From an uncultured Bacteroidales bacterium (GTDB lineage: Bacteria > Bacteroidota > Bacteroidia > Bacteroidales > Bacteroidaceae), in assembly GCA_902760315.1 (NCBI GenBank), contig CACWFV010000006.1, positions 1 to 64,000 on the forward strand: a stretch of 64,000 nucleotides of DNA. Reading direction: 5' to 3'. Positions 16,636 through 26,484 of the stretch are shown in pieces; the stretch's first letter is position 1, and every line of letters starts with the position of its first letter. The notes below the pieces were generated by a model. The model had not been told where the DNA came from, did not search any database, and was given only the letters and a program-made list of their open reading frames with translations. Both the position numbers and the translations under genes were made by a program.

Positions 16636-18765
16636 ATGAAAAGGAATATTATCATGGCATTAGCAACGATGACTACCATGGCTGTCGAGGCTCAGGGGTT
16701 GGTCTATCCTGAGGCCGTTAAAGATAACACCGTAGATGAATATTTTGGAACCAAGGTCAGTGACCCTTATCGTTGGCTGGAAGATGACCGCTCGGCACGT
16801 ACCACAGCGTGGGTAGAAGCTGAGAATCGGGTTACCAATGACTTTCTGAGTCGCATTCCTTTTCGCCAGAAAGTATTGAAGCGACTGACGGAGTTGGCCA
16901 ACTACGAAAAAATCGGTGCTCCGCGCAAGCGTCATGGTAAGTGGTATTTCTATAAGAATGACGGACTACAGAACCAGAGCGTGCTGTACCAGATGGACAA
17001 GTTGGGTGGTACTCCTCATGTCTTTTTGGATCCCAATGCGTTGAGCCCGGATGGTACGGTGGCCTTGAAGGGTGTCTACTTCTCGAACAACGGCAAGTGG
17101 GTTGCCTATGCCATTTCGCGTTCTGGCAGCGACTGGCAGGAATTTTACGTGATAGACTTGCAGACCGGTCGGCTGACTGATGATCATATTGAGTGGGCAA
17201 AGTTTAGTGGAGCTGCATGGTATGGTGACGGCTTCTATTATTCCGCATACGACCGTCCGCGTCAGGGCAAGGAATACTCGAATGTCAACTCTGGCCACAA
17301 GATTTACTTCCATCGCATGGGCACCCCCCAGTCTGCTGATGTGCTTTTTTACCATAATCCTACGCAACCTAAGCAGTTTTATGATGTCAGTGTCAACGAA
17401 GACGAAACCGTGATGTATCTCTTTGAGAGTGGCGCCGGGGCAGGCAACAACCTTTATGTGCGCGACCTTCGACAGCCTGACTCGCAGTTTGTACAGATGA
17501 CTGACAATATGGACTATCAATATATGCCGGTCTACGACGAGGGCGGGAAGCTTTATATATATACTAATTATGGTGCTCCCAAGGGTCGTGTCATGACCGC
17601 CAACCTCCGCAGTCCTGGCATCAGCGAATGGCAGGAGTTGGTGGCCGAGCAGTCCGACATGCTAAATGGTGTCGACGTCATCAACCGCCATTTTATTCTG
17701 AACTATTCCCAAAACGCTAGCGACCACGCCTTTGTCTACGGTTTGGATGGTCGTCTGAAACACGAAGTCCAGTTGCCTATGGTTGGCAGCGTTGGTTTTA
17801 CAGGCGACGAGAAAGGGCAGGAGTGCTTCTATACCTTTACGTCGTTTACCATGCCTGGTACCATCTATCGCTACGACATCGAGAAAAATGAGAGTACGCT
17901 TTACCGGCAACCAAGTGTCAAGTTCCGTCAGCAAGACTATGAGAGCAGACAGTTGTTCTTCCACAGTAAGGATGGTACACGCGTACCTATGTTTGTTACA
18001 TATAAGAAAGGGTTGAAACGTAATGGTAAGAATCCAGTCTATCTCTATGGTTATGGTGGCTTCAATATTGCGTTAGGTCCAGGCTTTTCGGCCATGCGCA
18101 TACCCTTTTTGGAGCAAGGAGGCATCTATGCGCAGGTTAACCTGCGTGGAGGTAGCGAGTATGGCGAGGAATGGCATCTTGCCGGTACCAAACAGCAGAA
18201 ACAGAATGTCTTCGACGACTTCATTGCGGCTGCCGAGTATCTCATCAGCGAGGGCTATACCACACCAGATCGCCTGGCCATAGTCGGTGGCTCGAATGGC
18301 GGTTTGCTTGTCGGTGCGTGCATGACCCAGCGTCCCGACCTTTTCCGTGTTGCCGTACCGCAGGTGGGCGTGATGGACATGTTACGCTACCATAAGTTTA
18401 CCATTGGCTGGAATTGGGCTAGTGACTATGGCACTAGCGAGGATTCCAAAGAAATGTTTGAATATCTGAAAGGCTACTCGCCCCTGCACAATCTGAAACC
18501 GGGGACGGTCTATCCTGCCACCTTGGTTACCACAGCCGATCATGACGACCGTGTGGTGCCGGCTCACTCGTTTAAGTTTGCTGCCACCCTGCAGGAGTGT
18601 CAGACAGTGTCCCAACGGCAGCAACGTACATCGTTGCCCCCCACCATCATTCGCATAGACACCAAAGCCGGTCATGGTGGTGGAAAACCATTGGCTAAGG
18701 TGCTGGAGGAACAGGCCGACATCTATTCTTTCATTCTCTATAACATGGGTTTGAAGTGGAAGTAG
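16636..18765 (+). CDS. prolyl oligopeptidase (S9A family)
   Basis: The 709-residue enzyme cleaves short peptides after proline. The N-terminus (signal peptide to about residue 19, then VKDNTVDEYFGTKVSDPYRWLEDD) is the classic S9A opening. A seven-bladed propeller follows, then the hydrolase domain with YGYGGFNIALGPGFS and LRGGSEYGEEWH. The active site is GGSNGG (Ser about 553), DHDDRVVP (Asp about 637-638) and AGHGGGKP (His about 680). The signal peptide suggests a periplasmic enzyme. The length matches the family (about 700). A patatin gene follows 49 bp later. Confidence 0.95.
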   Translation: MKRNIIMALATMTTMAVEAQGLVYPEAVKDNTVDEYFGTKVSDPYRWLEDDRSARTTAWVEAENRVTNDFLSRIPFRQKVLKRLTELANYEKIGAPRKRHGKWYFYKNDGLQNQSVLYQMDKLGGTPHVFLDPNALSPDGTVALKGVYFSNNGKWVAYAISRSGSDWQEFYVIDLQTGRLTDDHIEWAKFSGAAWYGDGFYYSAYDRPRQGKEYSNVNSGHKIYFHRMGTPQSADVLFYHNPTQPKQFYDVSVNEDETVMYLFESGAGAGNNLYVRDLRQPDSQFVQMTDNMDYQYMPVYDEGGKLYIYTNYGAPKGRVMTANLRSPGISEWQELVAEQSDMLNGVDVINRHFILNYSQNASDHAFVYGLDGRLKHEVQLPMVGSVGFTGDEKGQECFYTFTSFTMPGTIYRYDIEKNESTLYRQPSVKFRQQDYESRQLFFHSKDGTRVPMFVTYKKGLKRNGKNPVYLYGYGGFNIALGPGFSAMRIPFLEQGGIYAQVNLRGGSEYGEEWHLAGTKQQKQNVFDDFIAAAEYLISEGYTTPDRLAIVGGSNGGLLVGACMTQRPDLFRVAVPQVGVMDMLRYHKFTIGWNWASDYGTSEDSKEMFEYLKGYSPLHNLKPGTVYPATLVTTADHDDRVVPAHSFKFAATLQECQTVSQRQQRTSLPPTIIRIDTKAGHGGGKPLAKVLEEQADIYSFILYNMGLKWK

Positions 18766-18814
18766 CCATCGGCACTATCTTGACGGAACTGGAAGTATCC
18801 ACATTTTACGACAG

Positions 18815-19612
18815 ATGATGAATAAAAGGAAAGTTGCATTGACATTGTCCAGTGGTGGTGCCAGAGGTCTGGCCCATATCGGAGCCATCGAAGAATTGGA
18901 GTCTCAGGGCTATCAGGTGACTTCAATAGCCGGGTGCTCCATGGGGGCACTGATTGGTGGCGTCTATGCAGCTGGTAAGCTAAAGGAGTTTCGCGACTGG
19001 ATGAAGACCATTGACCGCAAGAAGATGCTTGAGCTGACTGACTTCTCATTTAGTCTGGATCATCTCGTTAAGGGTACGCGCATCATTGAGGCCATCATGG
19101 AGTTTGTACCCGATGTGGCCATTGAGGACATGCCCATTCCTTACTGTTGTGTAGCCACCGACTGGAAAGCCGGTCGCGAAGTTGTGTTCGACAGTGGCAG
19201 CCTCTTCGAGGCCATACGTGCCAGCATATCGCTTCCCACTTTCTATGAACCAGTTCAGAAGGATGGCATGATTTTGATTGACGGTGGTGTGGTGAACCCT
19301 ATTCCTTTGAATCGCGTAAAGCGTCAGAATGACGATATCCTGATGGGTGTTGACGTCAGTGGTCACGACTATAAGTCACAGAACGTTAACCACTTTAATT
19401 ACTACACTGTGCTTTCACGCACTAGTTCGTTGATGATTCGGCAGAACTCTATTCTCATGACACAGTTGACCAAACCTGATATACTCGTTGACATTCAGAT
19501 GAGCCGTTATGGTGGTTTTGACTATGACAAGTCAGAGAAGTTAATAGCCATTGGCAGGCAGAAAACACAGCAGGCCATTGCTAAATATGAGGGTAACGTA
19601 TTAAAAGAATAA
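18815..19612 (+). CDS. patatin-like phospholipase
   Basis: The product has 265 residues and no signal peptide. The glycine-rich oxyanion motif SSGGARGLAHIG is followed by the nucleophile elbow GCSMG (Ser about 42) and the Asp of DGGVVNPIP (about 156), which form the patatin Ser-Asp dyad. It is probably a cytoplasmic lipid acyl hydrolase; the substrate is unknown. The start is ATG 18815, with a second ATG directly after it. It may be co-transcribed with the prolyl oligopeptidase gene. The tRNA-Val promoter begins right after its stop. Confidence 0.9.
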   Translation: MMNKRKVALTLSSGGARGLAHIGAIEELESQGYQVTSIAGCSMGALIGGVYAAGKLKEFRDWMKTIDRKKMLELTDFSFSLDHLVKGTRIIEAIMEFVPDVAIEDMPIPYCCVATDWKAGREVVFDSGSLFEAIRASISLPTFYEPVQKDGMILIDGGVVNPIPLNRVKRQNDDILMGVDVSGHDYKSQNVNHFNYYTVLSRTSSLMIRQNSILMTQLTKPDILVDIQMSRYGGFDYDKSEKLIAIGRQKTQQAIAKYEGNVLKE

Positions 19613-19627
19613 AAAAATCAAGGAAAG

Positions 19628-19660
19628 TTGCTGTTATATCAAAGATTATTTGTAACTTTG
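19628..19660 (+). promoter_or_regulatory. promoter of tRNA-Val
   Basis: TTG (19628-19630) and the consensus -7 box TAACTTTG (19653-19660) are separated by 22 nt. The box ends 19 bp before the tRNA. Confidence 0.7.
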
Positions 19661-19679
19661 CATCCGCAAACTAAAGGAT

Positions 19680-19757
19680 AGGGGCATAGCCCAGTTGGTT
19701 TAGAGCGCTGCAGTCACATTGCAGAGGTCCCCGGTTCGAGCCCGGGTGTCCCTACCA
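19680..19757 (+). tRNA. tRNA-Val (anticodon CAC)
   Basis: A complete cloverleaf can be folded by hand. The acceptor AGGGGCA pairs with TGTCCCT (one G-T pair) and the D stem is GCCC/GAGC. The anticodon stem is CTGCA/TGCAG with 7-nt loop GTCACAT, giving anticodon CAC after T33. The variable loop is AGGTC, and the T stem is CCCGG/CCGGG around TTCGAGC. The discriminator is A and CCA is encoded. It decodes GUG. G at position 32 and a C-A mismatch in the D stem are slightly unusual. Confidence 0.88.
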
Positions 19758-19763
19758 AAATGA

Positions 19764-19793
19764 AAAAGAGACCTTCATCGGAAGGTCTCTTTT
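19764..19793. terminator. bidirectional intrinsic terminator between tRNA-Val and rny
   Basis: A perfect 13-bp stem is formed by AAAAGAGACCTTC and GAAGGTCTCTTTT with loop ATCG. T-rich tails occur on both strands, so it can serve the tRNA (rightward) and rny (leftward). Confidence 0.85.
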
Positions 19794-19862
19794 CTCTTTG
19801 TTCCTTTTTGAAGTTTCAAAGCTATGAAATTTCAGTGTCTCAACGTTTTGACTTTTCAATGC

Positions 19863-21404
19863 TTACTTGGCGTAGGCCACAGAGCGAGTCTCGCGGATGA
19901 CAGTAATCTTCACCTGTCCAGGATATGTCATCTCGTTCTGAATCTTCGATGCAATTTGACCTGAGAGTGCCTCTGTCTCAGCGTCGTCCATCTTGTCTGC
20001 TCCAACAATGACACGCAACTCACGACCAGCCTGTATAGCATAGGTCTTAGTGACGCCGGGGTATGACATGGCGATGGCCTCTAGGTCGTTCAGGCGCTTG
20101 ATGTAGGCCTCTACAATCTCGCGACGAGCACCGGGACGGGCACCGCTAATGGCGTCGCAAATCTGCACGATGGGAGCCAACAGCGTCTGCATTTCCATCT
20201 CGTCGTGGTGTGCGCCAATAGCGTTGCAGATGTCGGGCTTCTCCTTATACTTCTCTGCAATCTTGGCACCATAAATGGCGTGTGGATCGTCAGTATCCTC
20301 GTCGGGCACTTTGCCGATGTCGTGCAACAATCCGGCACGTTTGGCCTTCTTTGGATTTAGTCCCAGTTCGGCAGCCATCACCGCACAGAGGTTAGCTGTT
20401 TCACGGGCGTGCTGGAGTAGGTTCTGACCATAACTGGAGCGGTACTTCATCTTACCAATGATACGGATGAGTTCAGGGTGCAAACCGTGAATACCCAAGT
20501 CTATGGCAGTACGCTTACCAGTCTCAATGATTTCGTTTTCCAATTGTTTCTTTACCTTGGCCACAACCTCTTCGATGCGAGCGGGGTGTATGCGACCATC
20601 GGCTACTAGCTGGTGCAGGGCCAGTCGGCATGTCTCTCGGCGCACGGGGTCGAATGCCGAAATGACGATAGCTTCCGGAGTGTCGTCTACAACGATTTCC
20701 ACACCGCAGGCAGCTTCCAAGGCTCTGATGTTACGACCTTCACGGCCAATAACGCGTCCTTTTACGTCGTCGTTGTCTATGTGGAATACACTCACTGAGT
20801 TTTCTACGGCCGTTTCCGTGGCTACACGCTGTATTGTCTGTATGACTATCTTCTTGGCTTGTGCATTGGCGTTCAACTTTGCCTCGTCCATGATTTCGTT
20901 GATGTAGGCCTGGGCATCGGTTTTGGCCTCGTCCTTCAGCGACTCTACCAGGCGTGCCTTTGCTTCTTCGGCACTGAGACCGGAGAGTTCTTCCAGTTTG
21001 GCTCGTTCCTGCAACTGCATTTTCTCCAGTTCCTCCTGTTTCAGGATCAGCAGTTTTTTCTCGTTGTCTATGCGAGTCTGCTGGTTGTCCAATTCGTTTT
21101 TCCGTCTTCCCAGTTCTTCCTGACGCTGGTTCAGCGAAATCTCGCGCTGCTTCAACTTGTTCTCGTTTTGCTGGATGTGCTGGTTGCGTTGTTGTACTTC
21201 TTTTTCCAGTTCTGCCTTCTTGTTCAGGAATTTTTCCTTCACTTCTAGCAGTTTCTTCTCCTTAATGACTTCTGCCTCTTTTGTGGCAGCATCAACCATC
21301 TCATTATATTTCCCCTTGATGACAAAGCGGAAAACCAAAAAGCCACACACACCTCCCAGTACGAGGGCAGCGGTAATGGCAATAATCGCAACAATAATGT
21401 TCAT
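19863..21404 (-). CDS. rny: ribonuclease Y
   Basis: This 513-residue membrane-anchored endoribonuclease starts mRNA decay. A single N-terminal helix ([23 protein letters not shown]) is followed by a long charged coiled coil to about residue 190. Next comes a KH RNA-binding domain ([46 protein letters not shown]) and an HD phosphohydrolase domain ([17 protein letters not shown]...[14 protein letters not shown]). HD is the metal-binding active-site pair. The length is standard (about 510-520). It is the last gene of a leftward operon behind zapA and a coiled-coil protein. Confidence 0.96.
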   Translation of the reverse strand: MNIIVAIIAITAALVLGGVCGFLVFRFVIKGKYNEMVDAATKEAEVIKEKKLLEVKEKFLNKKAELEKEVQQRNQHIQQNENKLKQREISLNQRQEELGRRKNELDNQQTRIDNEKKLLILKQEELEKMQLQERAKLEELSGLSAEEAKARLVESLKDEAKTDAQAYINEIMDEAKLNANAQAKKIVIQTIQRVATETAVENSVSVFHIDNDDVKGRVIGREGRNIRALEAACGVEIVVDDTPEAIVISAFDPVRRETCRLALHQLVADGRIHPARIEEVVAKVKKQLENEIIETGKRTAIDLGIHGLHPELIRIIGKMKYRSSYGQNLLQHARETANLCAVMAAELGLNPKKAKRAGLLHDIGKVPDEDTDDPHAIYGAKIAEKYKEKPDICNAIGAHHDEMEMQTLLAPIVQICDAISGARPGARREIVEAYIKRLNDLEAIAMSYPGVTKTYAIQAGRELRVIVGADKMDDAETEALSGQIASKIQNEMTYPGQVKITVIRETRSVAYAK

Positions 21405-21429
21405 AAATCTAATTTATATATATGTAGTG

Positions 21430-21735
21430 TTAATGTTCTTTTAGCGCTTCTTCCATTTCGGCAGTCAGTCTGGCCAGAACATTATCATAGGGTTCAGTAT
21501 CGTTCTTTGCATGCTCCTTCTGATACATTAGCGCCACGTCTATGAGTGTCATCAGCGCTATCGTATGGTCACTTTTGCGCCCCTTAAACACCTGTGCATA
21601 GGCGTTGTAGCGCTCGGTGATGAGCTTTGCTGCCGCACGGTAGTACTCTTCTTCATCGCGTTTGACGTCGACTCCAATCTCTTCGTCGTACACGTGCAGC
21701 GTGATATGTAATTTGTCCTTGTCTTGTTCTGCCAT
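21430..21735 (-). CDS. zapA: cell division protein ZapA
   Basis: The product has 101 residues. The sequence LHITLHVYDEEIGVDVKRDEEEYYRAAAKLITERYNAYAQVFKGRKSDHTIALMTLIDVALMY has the short N-terminal beta region and long helix of ZapA, the FtsZ-ring-stabilising protein. The length matches the family (about 95-110). It sits 25 bp upstream of rny and 18 bp downstream of a small coiled-coil gene, an order often seen in Bacteroidetes. Confidence 0.85.
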   Translation of the reverse strand: MAEQDKDKLHITLHVYDEEIGVDVKRDEEEYYRAAAKLITERYNAYAQVFKGRKSDHTIALMTLIDVALMYQKEHAKNDTEPYDNVLARLTAEMEEALKEH

Positions 21736-21753
21736 GGCTTGTTTCTCCTTGAG

Positions 21754-22053
21754 TTACTGGTTCTCACCGCTAAGGATGTCAATGCACTTGTTTACTTTAC
21801 GGATGAGTCTTGCCAATCGTTCCTTGGCCCCCTCCAGGTTGCCGTCGGTTATCTCAATCATTTTTGCCATCTTGAGTGATTCGTAGTCTGACTGCTGCTG
21901 ATCCAGTTTCTCCTGCAGCTGTTTCACCGTCTTCTCGTTGTTTTCCAACATCTGATAGAGTTCTCCGTTTTCCTTCTTCAGTTCCTGGAAACGGAGTATC
22001 ATCTGGCGCAGACGGGTTTCAAAAGTTGCTAAGGTCTTCTCGTTAGCAGTCAT
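21754..22053 (-). CDS. small coiled-coil protein upstream of zapA
   Basis: The product has 99 residues. Heptad-like spacing of hydrophobic residues covers most of it (LRQMILRFQELKKENGELYQMLENNEKTVKQLQEKLDQQQSDYESLK), so a long coiled coil is likely. The C-terminus (NLEGAKERLARLIRKVNKCIDILSGE) is a separate amphipathic helix. I recognise no named family. Operon position with zapA suggests a division-related partner, similar in style to ZapB, but this is inference. Confidence 0.75.
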   Translation of the reverse strand: MTANEKTLATFETRLRQMILRFQELKKENGELYQMLENNEKTVKQLQEKLDQQQSDYESLKMAKMIEITDGNLEGAKERLARLIRKVNKCIDILSGENQ

Positions 22054-22073
22054 ACTCTCTTCACTTTATCCTA

Positions 22074-22081
22074 CAAAGGTA
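22074..22081 (-). promoter_or_regulatory. -7 box for the coiled-coil/zapA/rny operon
   Basis: On the minus strand this reads TACCTTTG, 20 bp before the first start codon of the operon. A TTG lies about 22 nt further upstream. Confidence 0.55.
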
Positions 22082-22136
22082 GGAAATTATCATTGACAAA
22101 AGGCAATAGTCAATTGAGAATTATTTTTTTTTAACG

Positions 22137-22751
22137 TTATTCCTTTGGTTTCGGTTCTTTTTTTGCCAGCATGACAATGCGGAAGACGAAGTCCGTCACC
22201 CACTGTTGCGAGAATCCCAGTTTCTGATCATACTGTCTGATACCCACCACAGCCTTCATAACGCTAGGGTCGCTGAAGTCATTCTTTGTGAAGATATCGT
22301 TCACCGTTTTCTCTGTCATGGTACGTATAGCACTCTTAAAGAAACTGGGCAGTCTGAGTTTGAATTTCATGAGGTTGCCTGTCAGCATCAGTAGATCCTG
22401 CGAAAAACCTGAGAACTGGTACATGTAGGTTTGGATGTCCTGTGGCTTCTTGCAGCGTTTGCGAATGCTCTGCTCTATCTCCTTTGTAAAGTTGTCATCC
22501 ATCTGGTAGAGGTCCTTCAACATCTTCTTGCAGCGCGACTTCTCGGCCAGTCCCAGTCTGTTGTTTTGTGTGGGCACCTTCAGCGTTGCTTTAAATGTGC
22601 GTAGGTCGGGCAGTGCTGCCAGGTTGCTGATGCCCAGGTCTGATGCCATTACTGCCTGAAAATATACTCTAATAAGCGTCATGAAGTCCTCCATGCCGCC
22701 CACTTTCTGTTCCTCCTTTTGTTTACCGAAAATTTTATTCAAAAATGCCAT
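22137..22751 (-). CDS. conserved hypothetical protein
   Basis: The 204-residue, basic, apparently soluble protein starts MAFLNKIFGKQKEE and contains long helical stretches (TLIRVYFQAVMASDLGISNLAALPDL, CKKMLKDLYQMDDNFTKEIEQSIRKRCKKP). The last third (WVTDFVFRIVMLAKKEPKPKE) is helical with a charged tail. No catalytic motif, signal peptide or transmembrane segment is evident. I do not recognise the family with confidence; it reads like a Bacteroidales-specific protein. It is divergent from rfbA and separated from the zapA operon by about 80 bp. Confidence 0.75.
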   Translation of the reverse strand: MAFLNKIFGKQKEEQKVGGMEDFMTLIRVYFQAVMASDLGISNLAALPDLRTFKATLKVPTQNNRLGLAEKSRCKKMLKDLYQMDDNFTKEIEQSIRKRCKKPQDIQTYMYQFSGFSQDLLMLTGNLMKFKLRLPSFFKSAIRTMTEKTVNDIFTKNDFSDPSVMKAVVGIRQYDQKLGFSQQWVTDFVFRIVMLAKKEPKPKE

Positions 22752-22862
22752 AATAATCTATTTATTCGTCAATTCGTTTGCAAAATTACAAAAAAATCTC
22801 CATTCTCCATGCAACGCTCCACATTTTTTGGGGAAATGAGCTACCAATTCTCAATTATTTCG

Positions 22863-22870
22863 TATATTTG
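22863..22870 (+). promoter_or_regulatory. -7 box of rfbA (TATATTTG)
   Basis: TATATTTG matches TAnnTTTG and lies 24 bp before the rfbA ATG. No convincing -33 box is seen. Confidence 0.55.
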
Positions 22871-22894
22871 CACCAACAAAATCGTATTAAAACT

Positions 22895-23773
22895 ATGAAA
22901 GGTATCGTTCTTGCAGGTGGTAGCGGCACGCGTCTCTATCCCATCACCAAAGGAGTGTCGAAACAGTTGATTCCCATTTTCGACAAACCCATGATTTATT
23001 ATCCCATTTCGACACTCATGCTGGCTGGCATTCGCGAAATACTTATTATCTCCACCCCTTACGACCTGCCCTCCTTCCGGCGCTTGTTAGGCGACGGCAG
23101 CGACTTGGGTGTTCGCTTTGCGTATGCCGAACAGCCCTCTCCTGACGGACTGGCCCAGGCCTTCATCATCGGTCAGGAGTTTATTGGTCAAGATTGTGCT
23201 TGCCTTGTTTTGGGCGACAACATCTTCTACGGCTCCGGTTTTACGGGCATGTTGAAGCAGGCCGTGAAGAATGCCGAACAGGATGGCCGCGCCACTGTCT
23301 TTGGCTACTACGTCAACGACCCTGAGCGCTATGGTGTGGCCGAGTTTGATGCCAACGGCAACTGCCTCTCCATCGAGGAAAAGCCCCAGAATCCCAAATC
23401 CAACTATGCCGTCGTAGGTCTCTACTTCTATCCTAACAGTGTTGTCGACATTGCCAAGCGCATCAAACCCTCGGCTCGTGGCGAACTGGAAATCACCACT
23501 GTCAATCAGCGTTATCTGGAAGACCAGGACCTGCTGGTACAGACATTGCAGCGTGGCTTTGCCTGGCTTGATACTGGCACCCACGACTCCCTTTCAGAAG
23601 CTTCCACCTTCATCGAGGTTATTGAGAAGCGCCAAGGCCTAAAGGTGGCCTGTTTGGAGGAGATTGCCTACAAGCAAGGCTGGATTAGTAGAGAACAGCT
23701 CCGCCGTCTGGCTGAACCTATGGCCAAAAACGATTACGGCCGTTATCTGCTACGCTTGTCCGAGGGACAGTAA
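22895..23773 (+). CDS. rfbA: glucose-1-phosphate thymidylyltransferase
   Basis: The 292-residue enzyme makes dTDP-glucose from dTTP and glucose-1-phosphate, the first step of dTDP-rhamnose synthesis for surface polysaccharides. The start [18 protein letters not shown] is the nucleotide-binding signature. [27 protein letters not shown] and [21 protein letters not shown] are family blocks. The ATG at 22895 was chosen because homology begins there and it follows the -7 box. The rest of the rhamnose pathway (rfbBCD) is not next to it. Confidence 0.95.
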   Translation: MKGIVLAGGSGTRLYPITKGVSKQLIPIFDKPMIYYPISTLMLAGIREILIISTPYDLPSFRRLLGDGSDLGVRFAYAEQPSPDGLAQAFIIGQEFIGQDCACLVLGDNIFYGSGFTGMLKQAVKNAEQDGRATVFGYYVNDPERYGVAEFDANGNCLSIEEKPQNPKSNYAVVGLYFYPNSVVDIAKRIKPSARGELEITTVNQRYLEDQDLLVQTLQRGFAWLDTGTHDSLSEASTFIEVIEKRQGLKVACLEEIAYKQGWISREQLRRLAEPMAKNDYGRYLLRLSEGQ

Positions 23774-23828
23774 CACGTTCATGTCTTTTCAATTCATCAA
23801 CGCCACAACAAAACATAAGTAACTATAT

Positions 23829-25526
23829 ATGGCGACAGTAGACGACAAGAAAGTCATTTTTTCGATGGTAGGCGTGAGCAAGACCATCCAGCAAAACCAG
23901 AAACAAGTGCTCAAGAACATCTATCTCAGCTTCTTTTATGGAGCCAAGATAGGTATCATCGGTTTGAATGGTGCGGGTAAGTCAACGCTGATGAAGATTA
24001 TTGCCGGACTCGACCAGCAGTATCAGGGCAACGTCGTGTGGGCGCCGGGCTATACGGTAGGCTATCTGCCTCAGGATCCACCACTCAACGATGAGAAAAC
24101 CGTCAAGGAGAACGTGATGGAGGGCGTGCAGCACGTGTACGATGCCCTTGCTGAATATGACGCTATCAACGTGAAGTTCGGACAGCCTGAATATTACGAA
24201 GATCCCGACAAGATGGACCAATTGATGCAACGCCAGGCCGAACTGCAGGACATCATCGACGCTACTGATGCCTGGAACATGGACTCTAAGCTGGACCGTG
24301 CCATGGCTGCCCTGAACTGTCCGCCGGCCGACTGGTCGGTCAAGACGCTCAGCGGTGGCGAGCGTCGCCGTGTGGCTCTCTGCCGCCTGTTGTTGCAGAA
24401 ACCAGACGTGCTGTTGCTCGACGAGCCTACCAACCATCTGGACGCTGAGTCGATAGACTGGTTGGAGCAACATCTGCAACAATACGAGGGCACCGTCATT
24501 GCCGTCACCCACGACCGCTACTTCCTCGACGACGTGGCAGAGTGGATTCTGGAATTGGATCGGGGTGAGGGCATTCCCTGGAAGGGCAACTACAGCAGCT
24601 GGCTGGAGCAGAAGTCGCAGCGGTTGGCTCAGGAAGAAAAACAGGCCTCTAAGCGCCGAAAGACGCTGGAACGCGAGTTGGAGTGGGTGCGCATGGCTCC
24701 CAAGGCTCGCCACGCCAAGGGTAAGGCCCGTCTGAACTCCTATGAGTCCATGCTTAACGAAGAACAGAAACAAAAGGAGGAGAAACTCGAAATTTTCATC
24801 CCCAACGGTCCTCGCTTGGGCAATAAGGTTATTGAAGCCGAGCATGTGGCGAAGTCATATCCTGAGAAGACACTCTTCACCGACTTGAACTTCATGCTCC
24901 CGCCTAATGGAATCGTGGGTGTCATTGGTCCCAATGGTGCCGGCAAGACCACCCTTTTCCGGCTAATTATGGGTTTGGAGCAGGCCGATGCCGGCTCCTT
25001 CAGCGTGGGCGAGACCGTTAAGCTTTCTTACGTCGACCAGCAACACAAGGACATAGACCCCCAGAAGTCGGTCTACGAGGTCGTCAGCCAGGGCAATGAG
25101 ACCATCCGCATGGGTGGCAAGGACATCAACGTCCGCGCCTACTTGAGCCGTTTCAATTTCAGCGGAGCTGACCAGGAGAAGAAGTGTGGCGTACTCTCTG
25201 GTGGCGAGCGCAACCGTCTGCACCTAGCCATTGCCTTGAAACAAGAGGGCAACGTGCTGTTGCTTGACGAGCCTACCAACGACATCGACGTCAATACGCT
25301 GCGCGCACTGGAGGAAGGTCTGGAGGCATTTGCCGGCTGTGCCGTTGTCATCAGCCACGACCGCTGGTTCCTGGACCGCATCTGTACCCACATCCTGGCA
25401 TTCGAGGGCGAGGGTAGGGTGTTTTATTTTGAGGGCAACTACTCAGAGTACGAGGCCAACAAAGCCCTGCGCTTAGGTCTCGACGAACCCAAGCGCGTAC
25501 GCTATCGGAAACTGATGGAAGAATAG
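23829..25526 (+). CDS. ettA: energy-dependent translational throttle protein EttA (ABC-F ATPase)
   Basis: The 565-residue ABC-F protein has two ATPase domains and no membrane part. Domain 1 has Walker A GLNGAGKS, signature LSGGERRRVALCR and LLLDEPTNHLD. A charged linker of about 80 residues follows (RRKTLERELEWVRMAPKARHAKGKARLNSYE), the P-site tRNA interaction motif region. Domain 2 has GPNGAGKTT, LSGGERNRLHLA and LLLDEPTNDID. EttA binds the ribosomal E site and gates elongation by ATP/ADP ratio. Length and linker fit EttA rather than Uup or resistance ABC-F proteins. Confidence 0.93.
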   Translation: MATVDDKKVIFSMVGVSKTIQQNQKQVLKNIYLSFFYGAKIGIIGLNGAGKSTLMKIIAGLDQQYQGNVVWAPGYTVGYLPQDPPLNDEKTVKENVMEGVQHVYDALAEYDAINVKFGQPEYYEDPDKMDQLMQRQAELQDIIDATDAWNMDSKLDRAMAALNCPPADWSVKTLSGGERRRVALCRLLLQKPDVLLLDEPTNHLDAESIDWLEQHLQQYEGTVIAVTHDRYFLDDVAEWILELDRGEGIPWKGNYSSWLEQKSQRLAQEEKQASKRRKTLERELEWVRMAPKARHAKGKARLNSYESMLNEEQKQKEEKLEIFIPNGPRLGNKVIEAEHVAKSYPEKTLFTDLNFMLPPNGIVGVIGPNGAGKTTLFRLIMGLEQADAGSFSVGETVKLSYVDQQHKDIDPQKSVYEVVSQGNETIRMGGKDINVRAYLSRFNFSGADQEKKCGVLSGGERNRLHLAIALKQEGNVLLLDEPTNDIDVNTLRALEEGLEAFAGCAVVISHDRWFLDRICTHILAFEGEGRVFYFEGNYSEYEANKALRLGLDEPKRVRYRKLMEE

Positions 25527-25536
25527 TAGTGTCATA

Positions 25537-25570
25537 AAATGGAAGAGATCAGTGCTCTTCCATTTCTTTT
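25537..25570. terminator. intrinsic terminator downstream of ettA
   Basis: An 11-bp stem AAATGGAAGAG / CTCTTCCATTT with a 7-nt loop is followed by CTTTTTAATTT. It sits between the convergent ettA and glycosyltransferase genes and probably works in both directions. Confidence 0.8.
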
Positions 25571-25574
25571 TAAT

Positions 25575-26348
25575 TTAATCTTTTATCTTCGGATACTTTC
25601 GTGTCCAACCGTCCCAGCGCAGTCGCATGACACCGAAGAACGCCTCGCCAAATATTCCACCCGACATCTTACTGACGCCCTCGCGCCGGTTGACGAAGAT
25701 GACGGGCACTTCTTTAATTTTGAAACCAATTTTGTAGGCCGTAAACTTCATCTCTATCTGGAATCCGTAGCCCTTGAAGCGAATCTTGTCCAGTTCAATG
25801 GTCTCCAGCACGCGGCGGCGATAACACTTGAATCCCGCCGTGGTGTCGTGCACCTTGAAGCCTGTTATAATGCGCACATACTTCGACGCAAAGTACGACA
25901 TCAGCACGCGACCGATGGGCCAGTTCACTACGTTCACTCCGCTGACGTAGCGCGAGCCGATGGCCACGTCGTAACCGCCCTCAGGGTTCCCGGCCGACTG
26001 TGGTGCGCAGGCTGCGTAGAGCCGTGGTAGGTCGTTAGGATCGTGGCTGAAGTCGGCATCCATCTCGAAGATGTATTCGTAGTCGTGCTGTAATGCCCAT
26101 TTGAAACCGGTGATGTAGGCCGTACCCAACCCCTGTTTGCCGCTGCGCTCTATCAGAAACAGCCGGTCGCTGAAGTCCTGCTGAGCCATCAGTCCTTTCA
26201 CGATAGCTGCCGTACCGTCGGGCGAACCGTCGTCAATGATGAGTATGTGGAAACACTTCTCCAGGGTGCTGACGGCTCGGATAATCTTTTCGATATTCTC
26301 TTTCTCGTTGTAGGTGGGAATGATGACTATGCTGTCGCTTTGATGCAT
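25575..26348 (-). CDS. polyprenol monophosphomannose synthase-like family 2 glycosyltransferase
   Basis: The 257-residue GT-A enzyme opens with SIVIIPTYNEKENIEKII, followed by ILIIDDGSPDGTAAIV and the metal-binding DAD motif (IFEMDADFSHDP), then YDVAIGSRYVSG. These match dolichyl/polyprenyl-phosphate mannose synthases, which transfer mannose from GDP-mannose to a lipid carrier. There is no C-terminal membrane anchor. The ATG at 26348 was chosen because the Rossmann strand follows directly; a -7 box TAACTTTG lies upstream on the minus strand (26381-26388). Its upstream region is where the island has entered. Confidence 0.88.
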   Translation of the reverse strand: MHQSDSIVIIPTYNEKENIEKIIRAVSTLEKCFHILIIDDGSPDGTAAIVKGLMAQQDFSDRLFLIERSGKQGLGTAYITGFKWALQHDYEYIFEMDADFSHDPNDLPRLYAACAPQSAGNPEGGYDVAIGSRYVSGVNVVNWPIGRVLMSYFASKYVRIITGFKVHDTTAGFKCYRRRVLETIELDKIRFKGYGFQIEMKFTAYKIGFKIKEVPVIFVNRREGVSKMSGGIFGEAFFGVMRLRWDGWTRKYPKIKD

Positions 26349-26484
26349 GATAAGTTTCGTTTTTATTGTTTGTTGCTGCCGCAAAGTTACAACATTTTGC
26401 GTAAAAGCAGTTGCTCTTTAACTCCCTTTAACTCGTTTTACTCATCTTTTCTTTGTACCTTAGCCCATAAATTGGCGAACTTAT

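Noticed and set aside
21754..22053. 6S RNA next to zapA
   Set aside because: The zapA-linked 6S RNA gene is a proteobacterial arrangement. Here the region is filled by a coiled-coil protein gene and no 6S-like fold was seen.
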